From CAVVJA01 sp963779485 (GTDB taxonomy: Bacteria; Actinomycetota; Actinomycetes; Mycobacteriales; Jatrophihabitantaceae), in NCBI GenBank assembly GCA_963779485.1, contig CAVZYJ010000009.1, positions 124,001 through 188,000 of the forward strand: DNA of 64,000 bases, written 5' to 3'. The notes under the pieces were generated by a model. The model was not told the DNA's origin. It searched no databases and saw only the letters and a list, made by a program, of their open reading frames with translations. The translations under genes and the position numbers were made by a program. This document shows positions 8,857 to 17,768 of the stretch, one piece after another. Positions within the stretch are counted from its first letter, which is position 1; each line of letters starts with the position of its first letter.

Positions 8857-9699
8857 ATGCCCACTGATGCCATGGACCCGGCGACCGCGGTCACCTGGGG
8901 ACCGTTCATTCAAGCCGCCCGCGACCAGTACGCGAGCGATCCCACCCAGGTCAACCCGGCCACGATCACGCATATGCCGCCTGGCTACTCACTCGTGCGC
9001 ACGATCCAGATGTCCGACTTCCTCGGCTCGACGCAGACCCGGGTCTTCTATGGATTCGTCGCCATCGGCGGAGATCCGCCAACCGCGGTAGTCGCCTTGC
9101 GAGGTACCGCGTCCGCGGTCGAGTGGTGGGACGACATTCATTGGAAGCTGGTGCCGTTCACCTCGGTCTCGGACGGCGGCCAGGTCGCCGAGGGTTTCTT
9201 CGACATCTACCGCACCTTCGGCACCATGGTCCCGGGCGAGCAAACGCCCTCGACGCCTTCGACGACGTTCGCGGCCGATATCGCCGATGCCATCGTGACC
9301 TTGGCGAACGGCCTCGATCCGACGATGCCGACGGTCGTATGCGGTCACAGTCTCGGTGCCGCGCTCGCGACTCTTCTGGTCGCCGACCTCGCCGCTAACA
9401 CGGCGGTCAAGCCGCAGGCGTGGACATTCGCCTCACCCCGCGTCGGGGACGCTACCTTCACCGCCCGCTACGGCGGCCTGAGCGGGGTGTCCTGGCGCAT
9501 CTACAACCTGGTCGACGTTGTCCCCTACTTCCCGGCCGACAGTTCGGATCACTACCAGCCCGTCACGGCTGGATATGCGATCAACTCTTTGGGAAAGGCC
9601 CGTTGGAGCTTGAGCTGCGCCCACGCGCTCAACACCTACCTGCACGTGCTGTCACCGACCACGGTGCCGTTGAACGCAGCTTGTCGACCAACCGACTAG
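8857..9699 (+). CDS. Class 3 lipase family protein
   Basis: 280 residues, starting at the ATG that follows GGAGAAGAGG. Alpha/beta hydrolase of the fungal-type lipase class 3 family. The nucleophile elbow is GHSLGAAL with Ser165. The likely aspartate is D220 in YNLVDVVPYFP and the likely histidine H256 in CAHALNTYLH, all in the usual order. VVALRGTASAVEWWDD resembles the oxyanion-hole region. No signal peptide is visible, so the enzyme may be cytoplasmic or exported by another route. It would hydrolyse acylglycerols or related esters. An earlier in-frame start at 8779 adds 26 residues without conservation and is rejected. Confidence 0.88.
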   Translation: MPTDAMDPATAVTWGPFIQAARDQYASDPTQVNPATITHMPPGYSLVRTIQMSDFLGSTQTRVFYGFVAIGGDPPTAVVALRGTASAVEWWDDIHWKLVPFTSVSDGGQVAEGFFDIYRTFGTMVPGEQTPSTPSTTFAADIADAIVTLANGLDPTMPTVVCGHSLGAALATLLVADLAANTAVKPQAWTFASPRVGDATFTARYGGLSGVSWRIYNLVDVVPYFPADSSDHYQPVTAGYAINSLGKARWSLSCAHALNTYLHVLSPTTVPLNAACRPTD

Positions 9700-9731
9700 C
9701 CCTGCCCTACCTGTCTGTGAGGTGATGCCAC

Positions 9732-10601
9732 ATGCGTATCGGCGCGGTCTTTCCCCAGGTGGAGATCGGTACCGAACCGGCCGACATCGCTCGTTGGGCC
9801 ACCCAGGTCGAACGGCTCGGGTATCAGCACATCCTCGTGTACGACCACGTGCTTGGTGCCGGAACCTCGACCCGGCCGGGTTGGCGCGGCTATACCAGCG
9901 ACGACCTCTTCCACGAGGTGTTCGTGCTGTTGGGCTACCTGGCCGCTATCACCTCGGCGGTCGAGCTGACCACGGGAGTCTTGATCCTTCCGCAGCGGCA
10001 GACCGCGCTGGTCGCCAAGCAGGCGGCCCAGGTCGATGTGCTCAGCGGCGGCCGGATGCGGCTCGGCATCGGCGTGGGCTGGAACCCGGTCGAGTACGAG
10101 GGGCTGGACGAGACGTTCGGCAACCGGGGCGCCCGAAGCGAAGAACAAATCGCGCTCATGCGGGCCTTGTGGGCTGCGCCCACGATCACCTATCACGGCC
10201 GCTGGCACCACATCGACAACGCGGGGATCAATCCCCGTCCGGCTCGCGGGAACATCCCGATCTGGATCGGAGGTGCGGCCGAGACGGTACTGCAGCGAAT
10301 CGGGCGCATCGCTGACGGCTGGTTCCCGCAGCGCCCACCGGACGACAAGGCGGCAATGCTGGTCGACCGAATTCGAGCCCAGGCCGAGCAGGCCGGACGA
10401 AACCCGACCGACATCGGGGTCGAGGCCCGGCTGACTATCGCGGATCAGTCCCGCGAACACTGGCTCGGCTACGTTGCCGGCTGGCAGGAGCTCGGGGCCA
10501 CTCACCTGTGCGTCAACACGATGGGCATGCACTTCGCCCACGTCGACGAGCACCTGGACGCCTTGGCCGACGTCATCGATCGCGTCCGTACCATCACCTG
10601 A
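9732..10601 (+). CDS. F420-dependent LLM-class oxidoreductase
   Basis: 289 residues with a GAGGTG site 10 bases upstream. It has the bacterial-luciferase-like TIM barrel: MRIGAVFPQVEIGTEPADIA, the cofactor-side motif YDHVLGAG, ILPQRQTALVAKQAAQVDVLSGGR, and GVGWNPVEYEGL. These match the TIGR03619/F420 subgroup rather than FMN luciferases, although the cofactor is inferred from the family. It probably reduces or oxidises a small molecule with F420H2. It starts 32 bases after the lipase stop and may share its transcript. Confidence 0.9.
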   Translation: MRIGAVFPQVEIGTEPADIARWATQVERLGYQHILVYDHVLGAGTSTRPGWRGYTSDDLFHEVFVLLGYLAAITSAVELTTGVLILPQRQTALVAKQAAQVDVLSGGRMRLGIGVGWNPVEYEGLDETFGNRGARSEEQIALMRALWAAPTITYHGRWHHIDNAGINPRPARGNIPIWIGGAAETVLQRIGRIADGWFPQRPPDDKAAMLVDRIRAQAEQAGRNPTDIGVEARLTIADQSREHWLGYVAGWQELGATHLCVNTMGMHFAHVDEHLDALADVIDRVRTIT

Positions 10602-10655
10602 CCGGGCAGGGCCGAGCCGACGGGGTTGTCGTAGCGCGCTGGCAAGATCTGTCGC

Positions 10656-11834
10656 GTGCGACGCATCCACGCGGGTGAACGGCGCGCCCGGTTGGCCCGT
10701 CGACATGGCATCGCCGCGGGCCACCAGGCGCGCGATGTCGTCGAGGCAACGCGGGCGGTGGCCTGCTTGCACGCAACCGACCCGGCCAGCGTCTACCTGT
10801 CGGCGCGAGCCCGGGTGTCCGGCCTGACCCGGGCCGATCTCGATCGTGCGTTGTACGCCGACCGTGCGTTGATCAAGCATCTGTCGATGCGACGAACCCT
10901 GTTCGTGTTCCCCCGTGACCTGCTGGCCGCGGCGACCGCCGGTCCCGGTGCGCGGGTGGCCGAGGCAGAACGCCGCCGCACGGTTCGCGAGGTCGAGTCG
11001 AGCGGCGTTGCCTCGAACGGCGCGAGGTGGTTGCGCCAAGCCGAGGCAGCTGTTCTAGCCGCGCTCGAATCGCACCCCGAGTTGAGCTCGTCGCAGCTAC
11101 GCGATCTGGCCCCCATCGTCGATGTCAAGATTCACGTCGGCGGGGCGGGCAGGTGGGGAACCGACGCACCCGTCGGACCGCGGCTGCTGACGATCCTGTC
11201 GGCCGCCGGGCTTGCGGTTCGCGCCAACAACCGAGGCGGTTGGAACGTGTCCCGCCCGATGTGGACCTCGATGGCGCGCTGGCTGGGCTCGGCCCTCGAC
11301 CGGCCCGATCCTGCCGCTGGCATTGCCCAGATGACCCGGGTGTGGCTCTCCGCCTTCGGCCCCGGTACGGCGAATGATCTCAAGTGGTGGCTTGGCGTGC
11401 GCAGCACGGACGTCAAGCGGGCCTTGGCCGATGTCGACGCGGTCGAGGTCGAGCTCGACGGCGACGTCGGATACCTGCTGCCCGACGATCTCGACCCGGT
11501 GGCCGACATCGAGCCGTGGGTCGCCCTCTTGCCCGCGCTGGATCCGACCACGATGGGCTGGGCCGACCGCGGCTGGTACCTCGGCCCGCATCGGGCCGTT
11601 CTGTTCGACACCACCGGCAACGCCGGCCCGACCGCATGGAGCAACGGCCGCGTCGTCGGAGGCTGGCATCAGGACCCGTCCGGCACGGTAGTTCTCGACG
11701 TGATCGAGAAGATCACCAAAGCCGTACGGCAACAGCTCGAAGGCGAGGCGGCGGAGCTGACCGACTGGCTAGCCGGCGAACGCGTGCTGCCGCGGTTTCC
11801 GTCTCCCCTGTTCAAGGCTGCGGCCGCGCGATAG
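10656..11834 (+). CDS. Winged-helix DNA-binding protein of the HTH_42 (AlkZ/YcaQ-like) family
   Basis: 392 residues from a GTG; no strong ribosome site is visible, and an ATG at codon 27 would give a shorter form. Family features are the helical N-terminus with TRAVACLHATDPASVYLSAR, the basic stretch KHLSMRRTLFVFPRDLL, and the C-terminal DPTTMGWADRGWYLG with the WSNGRVVGGWHQ strand pattern. Characterised relatives include AlkZ, a DNA glycosylase that unhooks interstrand crosslinks and protects azinomycin producers, and E. coli YcaQ. The catalytic glutamines of AlkZ (QxQ) are not evident here: the corresponding region reads HATDPAS. A glycosylase function is therefore uncertain. Confidence 0.82.
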   Translation: MRRIHAGERRARLARRHGIAAGHQARDVVEATRAVACLHATDPASVYLSARARVSGLTRADLDRALYADRALIKHLSMRRTLFVFPRDLLAAATAGPGARVAEAERRRTVREVESSGVASNGARWLRQAEAAVLAALESHPELSSSQLRDLAPIVDVKIHVGGAGRWGTDAPVGPRLLTILSAAGLAVRANNRGGWNVSRPMWTSMARWLGSALDRPDPAAGIAQMTRVWLSAFGPGTANDLKWWLGVRSTDVKRALADVDAVEVELDGDVGYLLPDDLDPVADIEPWVALLPALDPTTMGWADRGWYLGPHRAVLFDTTGNAGPTAWSNGRVVGGWHQDPSGTVVLDVIEKITKAVRQQLEGEAAELTDWLAGERVLPRFPSPLFKAAAAR

Positions 11835-11868
11835 CCGATCTCGGCTCGTCAGTCTGCACGGCGCAGAG

Positions 11869-11916
11869 ATGATCTTGGACATGTCGACCCCAGGTGGCAT
11901 CAACTCCAAGATCACG
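11869..11916. repeat. Dispersed inverted repeat, copy 2
   Basis: TGATCTTGGA (11870-11879) and TCCAAGATCA (11905-11914) form a perfect 10-bp stem with a 25-base loop. It lies between the convergent 3' ends at 11834 and 11929. It shares the CTTGGA core and arm order with copy 3. Confidence 0.65.
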
Positions 11917-11928
11917 AACAGGAGCGGT

Positions 11929-12609
11929 TCAGGGGGCCGCCCGCTCGAGCCGCCGGGTCTCCACAATGAGAGACACCAAGGTCGCGAGGAGAAGCCCAGC
12001 GACGATTGCCGCGGCTCTATTGCCGAGATGAATAGTGCTGATAGCGCCGATCACCGCGCCGGCCGCGAATGCGGCAACGACCGCGCCGAACCGGGCCGCC
12101 TGCCGGCCCGCGGCGTGGTTATGGTCGGCGACCCGCCGGTAAAGAGTAACCACCAGGGTGCGCAAATTCCCGCTCGTCAACAGCGTGGTGTACGGCGCGT
12201 CGACCAAAGTGCGGAACGTCGAGAACTGAATCGCCGCCACCAGCGAGACGGTGACGGTGATGATCAGCTCCGGAGTCTGGTTGGGAAGGGCGGCGACCAC
12301 CGAGATACCGACGATCTCGACGGCCAACGCGACCCGGAGCGGCCTACGCAACCGGCGGTGCGCGCCCGGCTTACCCAGCAGCTCGACGAGGAGGACCCCC
12401 ACCATGAATGCCACCACCGGCGCCAGGTGAAGAAACGCTTGACGCCACTGGGTTTGCGCAACCTCGATGCCGAACAGCACGACATTGCCGGTCTGTGCAT
12501 TGGCGAAGACTCGGTAGCCAATAAACGTGAATGCGTCGAGAAAGCCACCGACGGCGGCTAGCAGGACACCATGCAGGAGAGTATCCGGGCGTCTACGAAT
12601 AGCCGTCAT
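11929..12609 (-). CDS. YoaK/DUF1275 family integral membrane protein
   Basis: 226 residues with six predicted membrane segments. The first contains LLAAVGGFLDAFTFIGY and is followed by the conserved FANAQTGNVVLFGI, the hallmark of the DUF1275 family. TLLTSGNLRTLV repeats the 'T-GN' pattern in the second half. The function of the family is unknown; some members accompany stress or transport genes. The ATG at 12609 gives the usual family length, and the frame upstream is not conserved. The divergent intergenic region shared with the downstream pump contains AGTGGACCACT (12625-12635), an 11-bp palindrome that could be an operator. Confidence 0.85.
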   Translation of the reverse strand: MTAIRRRPDTLLHGVLLAAVGGFLDAFTFIGYRVFANAQTGNVVLFGIEVAQTQWRQAFLHLAPVVAFMVGVLLVELLGKPGAHRRLRRPLRVALAVEIVGISVVAALPNQTPELIITVTVSLVAAIQFSTFRTLVDAPYTTLLTSGNLRTLVVTLYRRVADHNHAAGRQAARFGAVVAAFAAGAVIGAISTIHLGNRAAAIVAGLLLATLVSLIVETRRLERAAP

Positions 12610-12791
12610 GTCAGGCGGCAGTCTAGTGGACCACTCGTCCCCGGCCACCTGCCCATCCGTGCCCTCCGCTGGGCGCGACGGCCCGGCAATCCACAGGTCC
12701 ATCCGGGCACTGGTGGGGCCTGTCAGACCCGGTGGTTAGTGTCGTAGGTGTTCATTTCGACCGGTCGTCGCCGAACGCCGTGGGAGGTGCC

Positions 12792-14624
12792 GTGACCGAC
12801 CCGAATGCTGCTCCTCCTGTCCGCGGAGACGATGCTGGCCGCCCTGGAGCCTTCGACAACCCTCACCACGCTGCTCGCGAGCGTTCTGCCGGCGACGAGG
12901 CGAGCGCGTCAGCCGACGGTGCTCCCGGCCGTCACGTTCCGTCGCCCCAGTCGCTCAGCGTTGCCGAGGTGGTCGCGACAGCGGGCAGCGGCCTCGGTGA
13001 GCAGGCCCGCACCGTCGGCGACCAGGACGGGCGAGTGGAGTCGACCGACATCGCGGTTGAGCCGGGGCCGGTACCGGGCCCCGGTCAGCCGGCTGCGGCC
13101 TCGGCCGGCGACAAGTGGTGGACTCTGGTCGCGGTGTGCCTCGGCACCTTCATGCTGCTGCTTGACATAACGATCGTCAACGTCGCCTTGCCGGACATCC
13201 AGTCCGCGCTGCATTCCAGCTTCTCCGACCTGCAGTGGGTGGTCGACGCCTATGCGCTCACCTTGGCCGCCTTCCTTCTCACCGCCGGCAGCTTGGCCGA
13301 CATGTATGGACGGCGCCTCCTGTACGTCATCGGCCTGGGCTTGTTCACCCTGGCCTCCCTGCTGTGCGGGGCCGCCCAGAGCACGCTGATGCTGCAGCTG
13401 TCGCGGGCGGTGCAGGGCATCGGTGGCGCGATCATGTTCTCGGTCTCGCTGGCGCTGCTCGCCAACGCGTTCCGGGGCAAGGATCGGGGCGTCGCCTTCG
13501 GGGTATGGGGCGCGATCACCGGGCTGGCGGTGGCCATCGGGCCGCTGCTGGGCGGCATCCTGACTTCCGGGCTGTCCTGGCGGTGGATCTTCTTCGTCAA
13601 TCTGCCCGTAGGCGTGGCCGCGGTCGCGTTGACCGCCGCCAAGGTGTCCGAATCTCGTGATCCTCGCGCCCGCCGTCCTGACTGGGCGGGATTCGCGACG
13701 TTCACGCTGGCCCTCGCCTCTCTGGTCTACGGCCTCATCGAGTCCAGCCAGCGTTCCTTCAGCGACGGCCTGGTGATCGGCTGCCTGATCGCCGCGGCGG
13801 TGCTGCTCCTGGCGTTCGTTCTCGTAGAAATGAACATCGCGTCGCCTATGTTCGACCTGTCGCTGTTCCGGTTGCCGACCTTCAGCGGCGGGCTGGTGGC
13901 CGCCTTCGGGATCAGTGCCTCGATCTTCGCCATGTTCTTGTACCTGGTGCTGTACCTGCAGGACATCCTGCAGTTGAGCGCTCTACAGACGGGCGTTCGG
14001 CTGCTGGTGACCTCGGGCGCGATCCTCGTGACGTCGGCCATCGCTGGCCGGTTGAGCTCACGGGTGCCAGTGCGACTGCTCATCGGCCCGGGCCTGGTCG
14101 CGATCGGCATCGGACTGCTGCTGATGCGTGGGCTGAACGTCAACTCGACCTGGACCCACCTGCTCCCCGGTCTGATCGTCGGCGGCGTGGGCGTCGGCTT
14201 CGTCAATCCGCCGTTGGCGTCGACCGCCATCGGCGTCGTCGATCCCCGCCGGGCGGGAATGGCCTCGGGCATCAACTCCACTTTCCGTCAGGTCGGCATC
14301 GCCACCGGCATTGCCCTCCTCGGCACCCTGTTCTCCAACCGATTCACCAGCGAGGTCAGCAGCCAAGTTGCGCAGGTACCGTCCCTGTCGGGCAGCGGCT
14401 CGAGGATTGCCTCGGCGGTGCAGTCCGGCGGGGCATCGCAGCTACTGCGCAGCGCGCCGGTCGCGGTTCGGGCGCAGCTTCGGGAGATCACGGTGAGCGC
14501 GTTCACGACGGGCCTCAACTTCATCTTGCTGGTCGCCGCCATCATCGCGTTGGTGGCCGGCGTGGTCGCGTTCATGACGATCCGGCAGAAGGACTTCGTC
14601 TACCAGCAACAGCCAGCGGCCTGA
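12792..14624 (+). CDS. DHA2-family MFS drug efflux transporter with long N-terminal tail
   Basis: 610 residues from a GTG preceded by GGGAGGT. About 105 hydrophilic, Pro/Ala/Ser-rich residues come before the first helix, which is unusual for the family. Then come 14 predicted helices. Motifs: DITIVNVALPDIQ in helix 1, DAYALTLAAFLLTAGSLAD and DMYGRR (motif A), and the antiporter motif C region GPLLGGILTSGLSWRWIF. The family exports drugs or lipids in exchange for protons. The gene is divergent from the YoaK-family gene. The extended cytoplasmic tail could be regulatory, but starts nearer helix 1 cannot be excluded. Confidence 0.9.
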   Translation: MTDPNAAPPVRGDDAGRPGAFDNPHHAARERSAGDEASASADGAPGRHVPSPQSLSVAEVVATAGSGLGEQARTVGDQDGRVESTDIAVEPGPVPGPGQPAAASAGDKWWTLVAVCLGTFMLLLDITIVNVALPDIQSALHSSFSDLQWVVDAYALTLAAFLLTAGSLADMYGRRLLYVIGLGLFTLASLLCGAAQSTLMLQLSRAVQGIGGAIMFSVSLALLANAFRGKDRGVAFGVWGAITGLAVAIGPLLGGILTSGLSWRWIFFVNLPVGVAAVALTAAKVSESRDPRARRPDWAGFATFTLALASLVYGLIESSQRSFSDGLVIGCLIAAAVLLLAFVLVEMNIASPMFDLSLFRLPTFSGGLVAAFGISASIFAMFLYLVLYLQDILQLSALQTGVRLLVTSGAILVTSAIAGRLSSRVPVRLLIGPGLVAIGIGLLLMRGLNVNSTWTHLLPGLIVGGVGVGFVNPPLASTAIGVVDPRRAGMASGINSTFRQVGIATGIALLGTLFSNRFTSEVSSQVAQVPSLSGSGSRIASAVQSGGASQLLRSAPVAVRAQLREITVSAFTTGLNFILLVAAIIALVAGVVAFMTIRQKDFVYQQQPAA

Positions 14625-14656
14625 GGCCGGGCCGGGTCATCCGGCGCGCGACGCCG

Positions 14657-16045
14657 TCAGCTCGTCGAGTCAGCCTCGACGGCTCCGGCTAGCTGTTTGT
14701 GGTCGACAGCGGTCTGGTCGGCGTAGCGCTGCGCGAACGCCAGCATCGCCTTGTCGAAGCGACGTCCCTTGCCGATGTAGCTGTCGATCGCCACCGGGTC
14801 ACCGCTGCGAGCATGCGCGCGCGCGAGCACCGCACCGCATTGCGCGGCGAACTGCACCAGATACGGCGCGATCAGCTGGCCATCGGCGATGACCTTCATG
14901 TCCCGGAACTGGCGGACGTAGAAGTCCCACTCCCGCACGCTCGTCCACCCGACGAAGATGTCGCTCGCGGCCTGGATGAGTCGCTTGCCCGTGATCACTC
15001 GCTGCCCGTGGTTGGGGTACGGACTTGGTTCGAGGTACTGCTCGTACACCGACGGACCGGCCTGCTTGATCTGCAAGAACAGGGGATCGTCTCGATCGCG
15101 GCCCTCCAGGAGGACCAAGTAAACCTGCATGCCCACGCTGCCCACTCCGACGACCTGCCGAACCACGTCAACGAACGTGAACCGGTCCAACAGGTAGCGC
15201 CGCTCATACGGAAGGCTGTCGCGGTAGGCCTGAACGATCTCACCGGCCAACGCCGCGGAATCCTCGGCCGGGACCTTGTCGTCGAGCCGCACCCGAATCG
15301 GCGGGTCCTCGACGATCCGGATGTGTCCGTCCACCACCTCGGTCAACTTCCGCGCGGCCCCGGCGCTCGTGCGGCGCCGCGCTCGTTTGTCGAGGCGCGC
15401 CGAGACCTGTTCCCGTTCTTCCGGCTCGAACACCTGCAGGAGCTCGGCCGCCGTCACCAGGTCGTACCAGATCTCGAGTACGCCCGCGGCAGCGTAGTGC
15501 GCCATCCGCTCGCGATACGACCGCAAGCCGGATTGCACCGCTCGGCGCGCCGTGGCGTGGGACAGGCCGTTGTCTCGGGCCAGGACGACCAGGCTCGCGA
15601 GATACCGCTTGACATCCCATTCGAACGGTCCGCGGAGGGTCTCGTCGAAGTCGCGCAAGTCGAAGGAGAGCTGCCGTTCCGGGGTCGCCCACAGACCGAA
15701 GTTCAAGACATGAGCGTCGCCGCACAGCTGAACGGCCAGCCCGGTGTTCGCGGAACCGGCGAGATCGGCGGCCATGACGGCGGCCGCGCCTCGGTAGTAC
15801 GTCCAGGGCGAGATCGCCATGCGCGCCATCCGGATGGGAACCAGGCTCGCTAACCGAGAGGCGTTCTGACCCACGACCATGGATAAGGCATCATCGCGCC
15901 GGCCGGCCGGATCCCAATCCGCCAATGCATCGAGCGGAGCGTGCTCGCGGGCCGCACGCCCGATCGCCACCCGGTCGGTCCGCGACGGCGCGGCGGCGAG
16001 CACCGAGCGGGCGCTGGGCTCGGATTGCCGGAAGAGACTCGTCAT
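14657..16045 (-). CDS. DUF2252 family protein
   Basis: 462 residues. Typical features are RMARMAISPWTYYRGAAAVM, LCGDAHVLNFGLWATPER, LSFDLRDFDETLRGPFEWDVKR, and the C-terminal GWTSVREWDFYVRQFRDMK. The GDAH and DFDE motifs resemble those of small-molecule (aminoglycoside-like) kinases, so an ATP-dependent phosphotransfer has been suggested for such folds, but no substrate is known to me. It follows the VIT-like gene by 31 bases on the same strand, so the two probably form an operon. Confidence 0.9.
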   Translation of the reverse strand: MTSLFRQSEPSARSVLAAAPSRTDRVAIGRAAREHAPLDALADWDPAGRRDDALSMVVGQNASRLASLVPIRMARMAISPWTYYRGAAAVMAADLAGSANTGLAVQLCGDAHVLNFGLWATPERQLSFDLRDFDETLRGPFEWDVKRYLASLVVLARDNGLSHATARRAVQSGLRSYRERMAHYAAAGVLEIWYDLVTAAELLQVFEPEEREQVSARLDKRARRRTSAGAARKLTEVVDGHIRIVEDPPIRVRLDDKVPAEDSAALAGEIVQAYRDSLPYERRYLLDRFTFVDVVRQVVGVGSVGMQVYLVLLEGRDRDDPLFLQIKQAGPSVYEQYLEPSPYPNHGQRVITGKRLIQAASDIFVGWTSVREWDFYVRQFRDMKVIADGQLIAPYLVQFAAQCGAVLARAHARSGDPVAIDSYIGKGRRFDKAMLAFAQRYADQTAVDHKQLAGAVEADSTS

Positions 16046-16076
16046 CGTCCTCGCCTGGGTATCGAGAAGTGGTCAG

Positions 16077-16772
16077 CTAGACATGTATCACATGCCCGAT
16101 GAGCAGACTGGCTCCCATCGTCGCGGCGCCCAGAATGACGTTGCGGCGAACGAGCCTCACCACCGGTAGGCCGGTGAGCCACGAGGCGAACCAACCAGTC
16201 AGCCCGAGAGCGACGAGCACGACCGTGAACGTGAGCAGCATCCGCTCGTCGTGAGGTAGCCACCGTATGGCGACAAGCGGCAGGCAGGCGCCGACGCCGT
16301 AGCTTGCGCCGGCGGCCGCGGCTGCTCGCGCGGCTCCACTGGTGGCCCCCAACTCGTCGAGCCGGTGCTCGGCGTCGGCGTGCGCGGCAACCGGGTCATG
16401 CTCGGTCAGCGCATCCGCAACCTGCCGGGCCAGATCAGCGCTAAGACCCTTGGCCTGGTAGATGCCGACGAGTTCTTCGAACTCGCCAATCGGATCGGCC
16501 TCGATGCTGGCCCGCTCGGCCTCGATCAGCGCGCGGTTCATCTCCCATTCGGTGCGGACCTCGGTATAGCGGGCGCCCGCCGCCGTGAATCCTCCGGCGA
16601 GAATGGTCGCCACTCCGGCGACGAGCAGTGTGCTGGTCGAAGCGCCCGCGCTGGCGAAGCCTTCGGCAATCCCCGCCGCCGAGACAATGCCGTCGTTGAG
16701 GTCGAGGATCGACTCGCGCGCACGTAGCCGCCAGTCCGCCAACTCAGCGGAGTCGATCGGCAGCCACGCCAT
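16077..16772 (-). CDS. VIT1/CCC1-family membrane protein (iron/manganese transporter-like)
   Basis: 231 residues. The first helix contains ESILDLNDGIVSAAGIAEGF, the family signature in which acidic residues line the ion path. A cytosolic acidic, helical metal-binding domain follows (EFEELVGIYQAKGLSADLARQVADALTEHDPVAAH), rich in Glu/His. Three C-terminal helices end the protein. Relatives move Fe(II) or Mn(II) out of the cytosol. The operon partner downstream is the DUF2252 protein. The ribosome site is weak. Confidence 0.88.
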   Translation of the reverse strand: MAWLPIDSAELADWRLRARESILDLNDGIVSAAGIAEGFASAGASTSTLLVAGVATILAGGFTAAGARYTEVRTEWEMNRALIEAERASIEADPIGEFEELVGIYQAKGLSADLARQVADALTEHDPVAAHADAEHRLDELGATSGAARAAAAAGASYGVGACLPLVAIRWLPHDERMLLTFTVVLVALGLTGWFASWLTGLPVVRLVRRNVILGAATMGASLLIGHVIHV

Positions 16773-16827
16773 GGCACCACATTGTTCACCAGCAGGTGAC
16801 CAAAGCCGATGACCGACGAGATCGCCA

Positions 16828-17283
16828 CTATCGCTCTGCGGTCCACTGGACGGCTGGCGGCTTCACTCGGGCACAAACCGGATGGCCCTTGGCGTCAGTG
16901 AGAGTCAGCCGGGCCGTGAGCTGTCCCGAGTTCTGAGCGGCGGCGACGGTATCCGGCGCGATGTCGGCGAGCATGAGTTTGGCTCGGCGGAACATGGTGA
17001 ATCTTGATTCTGGATCGACGGTGCCCCACGACAGATAGATGAACCGCTGACCGGGACTGCCTTGGATGTACGGTCCGCGGATGTCGGGTTCGGGCAATCC
17101 GGCGACCACAGTGGCGTCGAATGTCCAGACGGCGGCCGGCGAGTCGGCCGCGAACAGGTCGACGACGTCCTCCGGTCGGTTGCGGCGCTGAATCCCCACG
17201 TGGATGTTGTCGTAGCCCGGAAAGTTGCCGCCGCCCGCGCTGTGCCGACCCGGCAGCTTGCTGCCCTCGATTCGGATCCGCAT
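16828..17283 (-). CDS. DUF5990 family protein
   Basis: 151 residues from the ATG at 17283 (MRIRIEGSKLPGRH). The pattern GRHSAGGGNFPGYDNIHVGIQ, then AAVWTFDATV, DIRGPYIQGSPGQRFIYLSWG and FTMFRRAKLMLADI, fits the DUF5990 proteins common in actinomycetes. It is cytoplasmic, with no signal or membrane segment. The function is unknown. It lies 55 bases upstream of the VIT-like gene on the same strand and could be co-transcribed. Confidence 0.75.
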   Translation of the reverse strand: MRIRIEGSKLPGRHSAGGGNFPGYDNIHVGIQRRNRPEDVVDLFAADSPAAVWTFDATVVAGLPEPDIRGPYIQGSPGQRFIYLSWGTVDPESRFTMFRRAKLMLADIAPDTVAAAQNSGQLTARLTLTDAKGHPVCARVKPPAVQWTAER

Positions 17284-17363
17284 CCCACCATTCTGACTCC
17301 GAGCGACGCTCTGCATGGCGCGAGGCAGTTGCGCGCTAGCAGGATGTCCGGACGAGGGACCCG

Positions 17364-17768
17364 GTGGACGTGCCACCCAACCTCCGTGCGGCCGCCGCCC
17401 AAGACGGTCGGTCGGGCTGGCTGCTTACGTTGCCGGACGCGGTCGCGCTCGTCGAGCGCGCCTGGTCTTTGCGAGTCGGTCAACCGTTCCGGCCGGGCGG
17501 GCAGACGGCCTGGGTTGCGCCCGCCGCTCACGCCGACCACGACCTCGTGGTGAAGATCGTCTGGCGACACCCGGAGGGCGCCCACGAAGCCGACGGCTTG
17601 CGCGTATGGGACGGTGGCGGCACGGTGCGGCTACACGCGGTCGAAGAGATCGACAGCGACACGGTCGCCCTACTGCTGGAACGGTGCCAGCCGGGCGCCA
17701 CGCTGGAGGCGCTGCCCGAGCTGGCCGAGGTGGCGCGGACGATCGCGCGCGGCACCGGGCGCCGTCCC
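17364..17768 (+). pseudogene. Truncated aminoglycoside/hydroxyurea kinase (APH(6)-like), N-terminal part only
   Basis: About 134 residues match the N-terminal lobe of streptomycin-6-kinase-like proteins: PPNLRAAA, PFRPGGQTAWVAP, the ATP-lysine strand HDLVVKIVWRHPEGAHEADGLRVWDG, TVRLHAVEEI and TVALLLERCQPGATLEALPE. The similarity stops near 17760. The frame then runs on to 17948, antisense to the fructosamine-kinase-like gene, giving a meaningless tail. The whole C-terminal lobe is missing, including the HGDLHxxN catalytic loop and the DxG metal motif, so it cannot be an active kinase. A deletion that joined this fragment to the end of the opposing gene is the simplest explanation. Confidence 0.75.

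Noticed and set aside
9696..11039. 447-codon minus-strand open frame
   Set aside because: It is antisense to the LLM oxidoreductase and winged-helix genes, both strongly conserved; composition is shadow-like.
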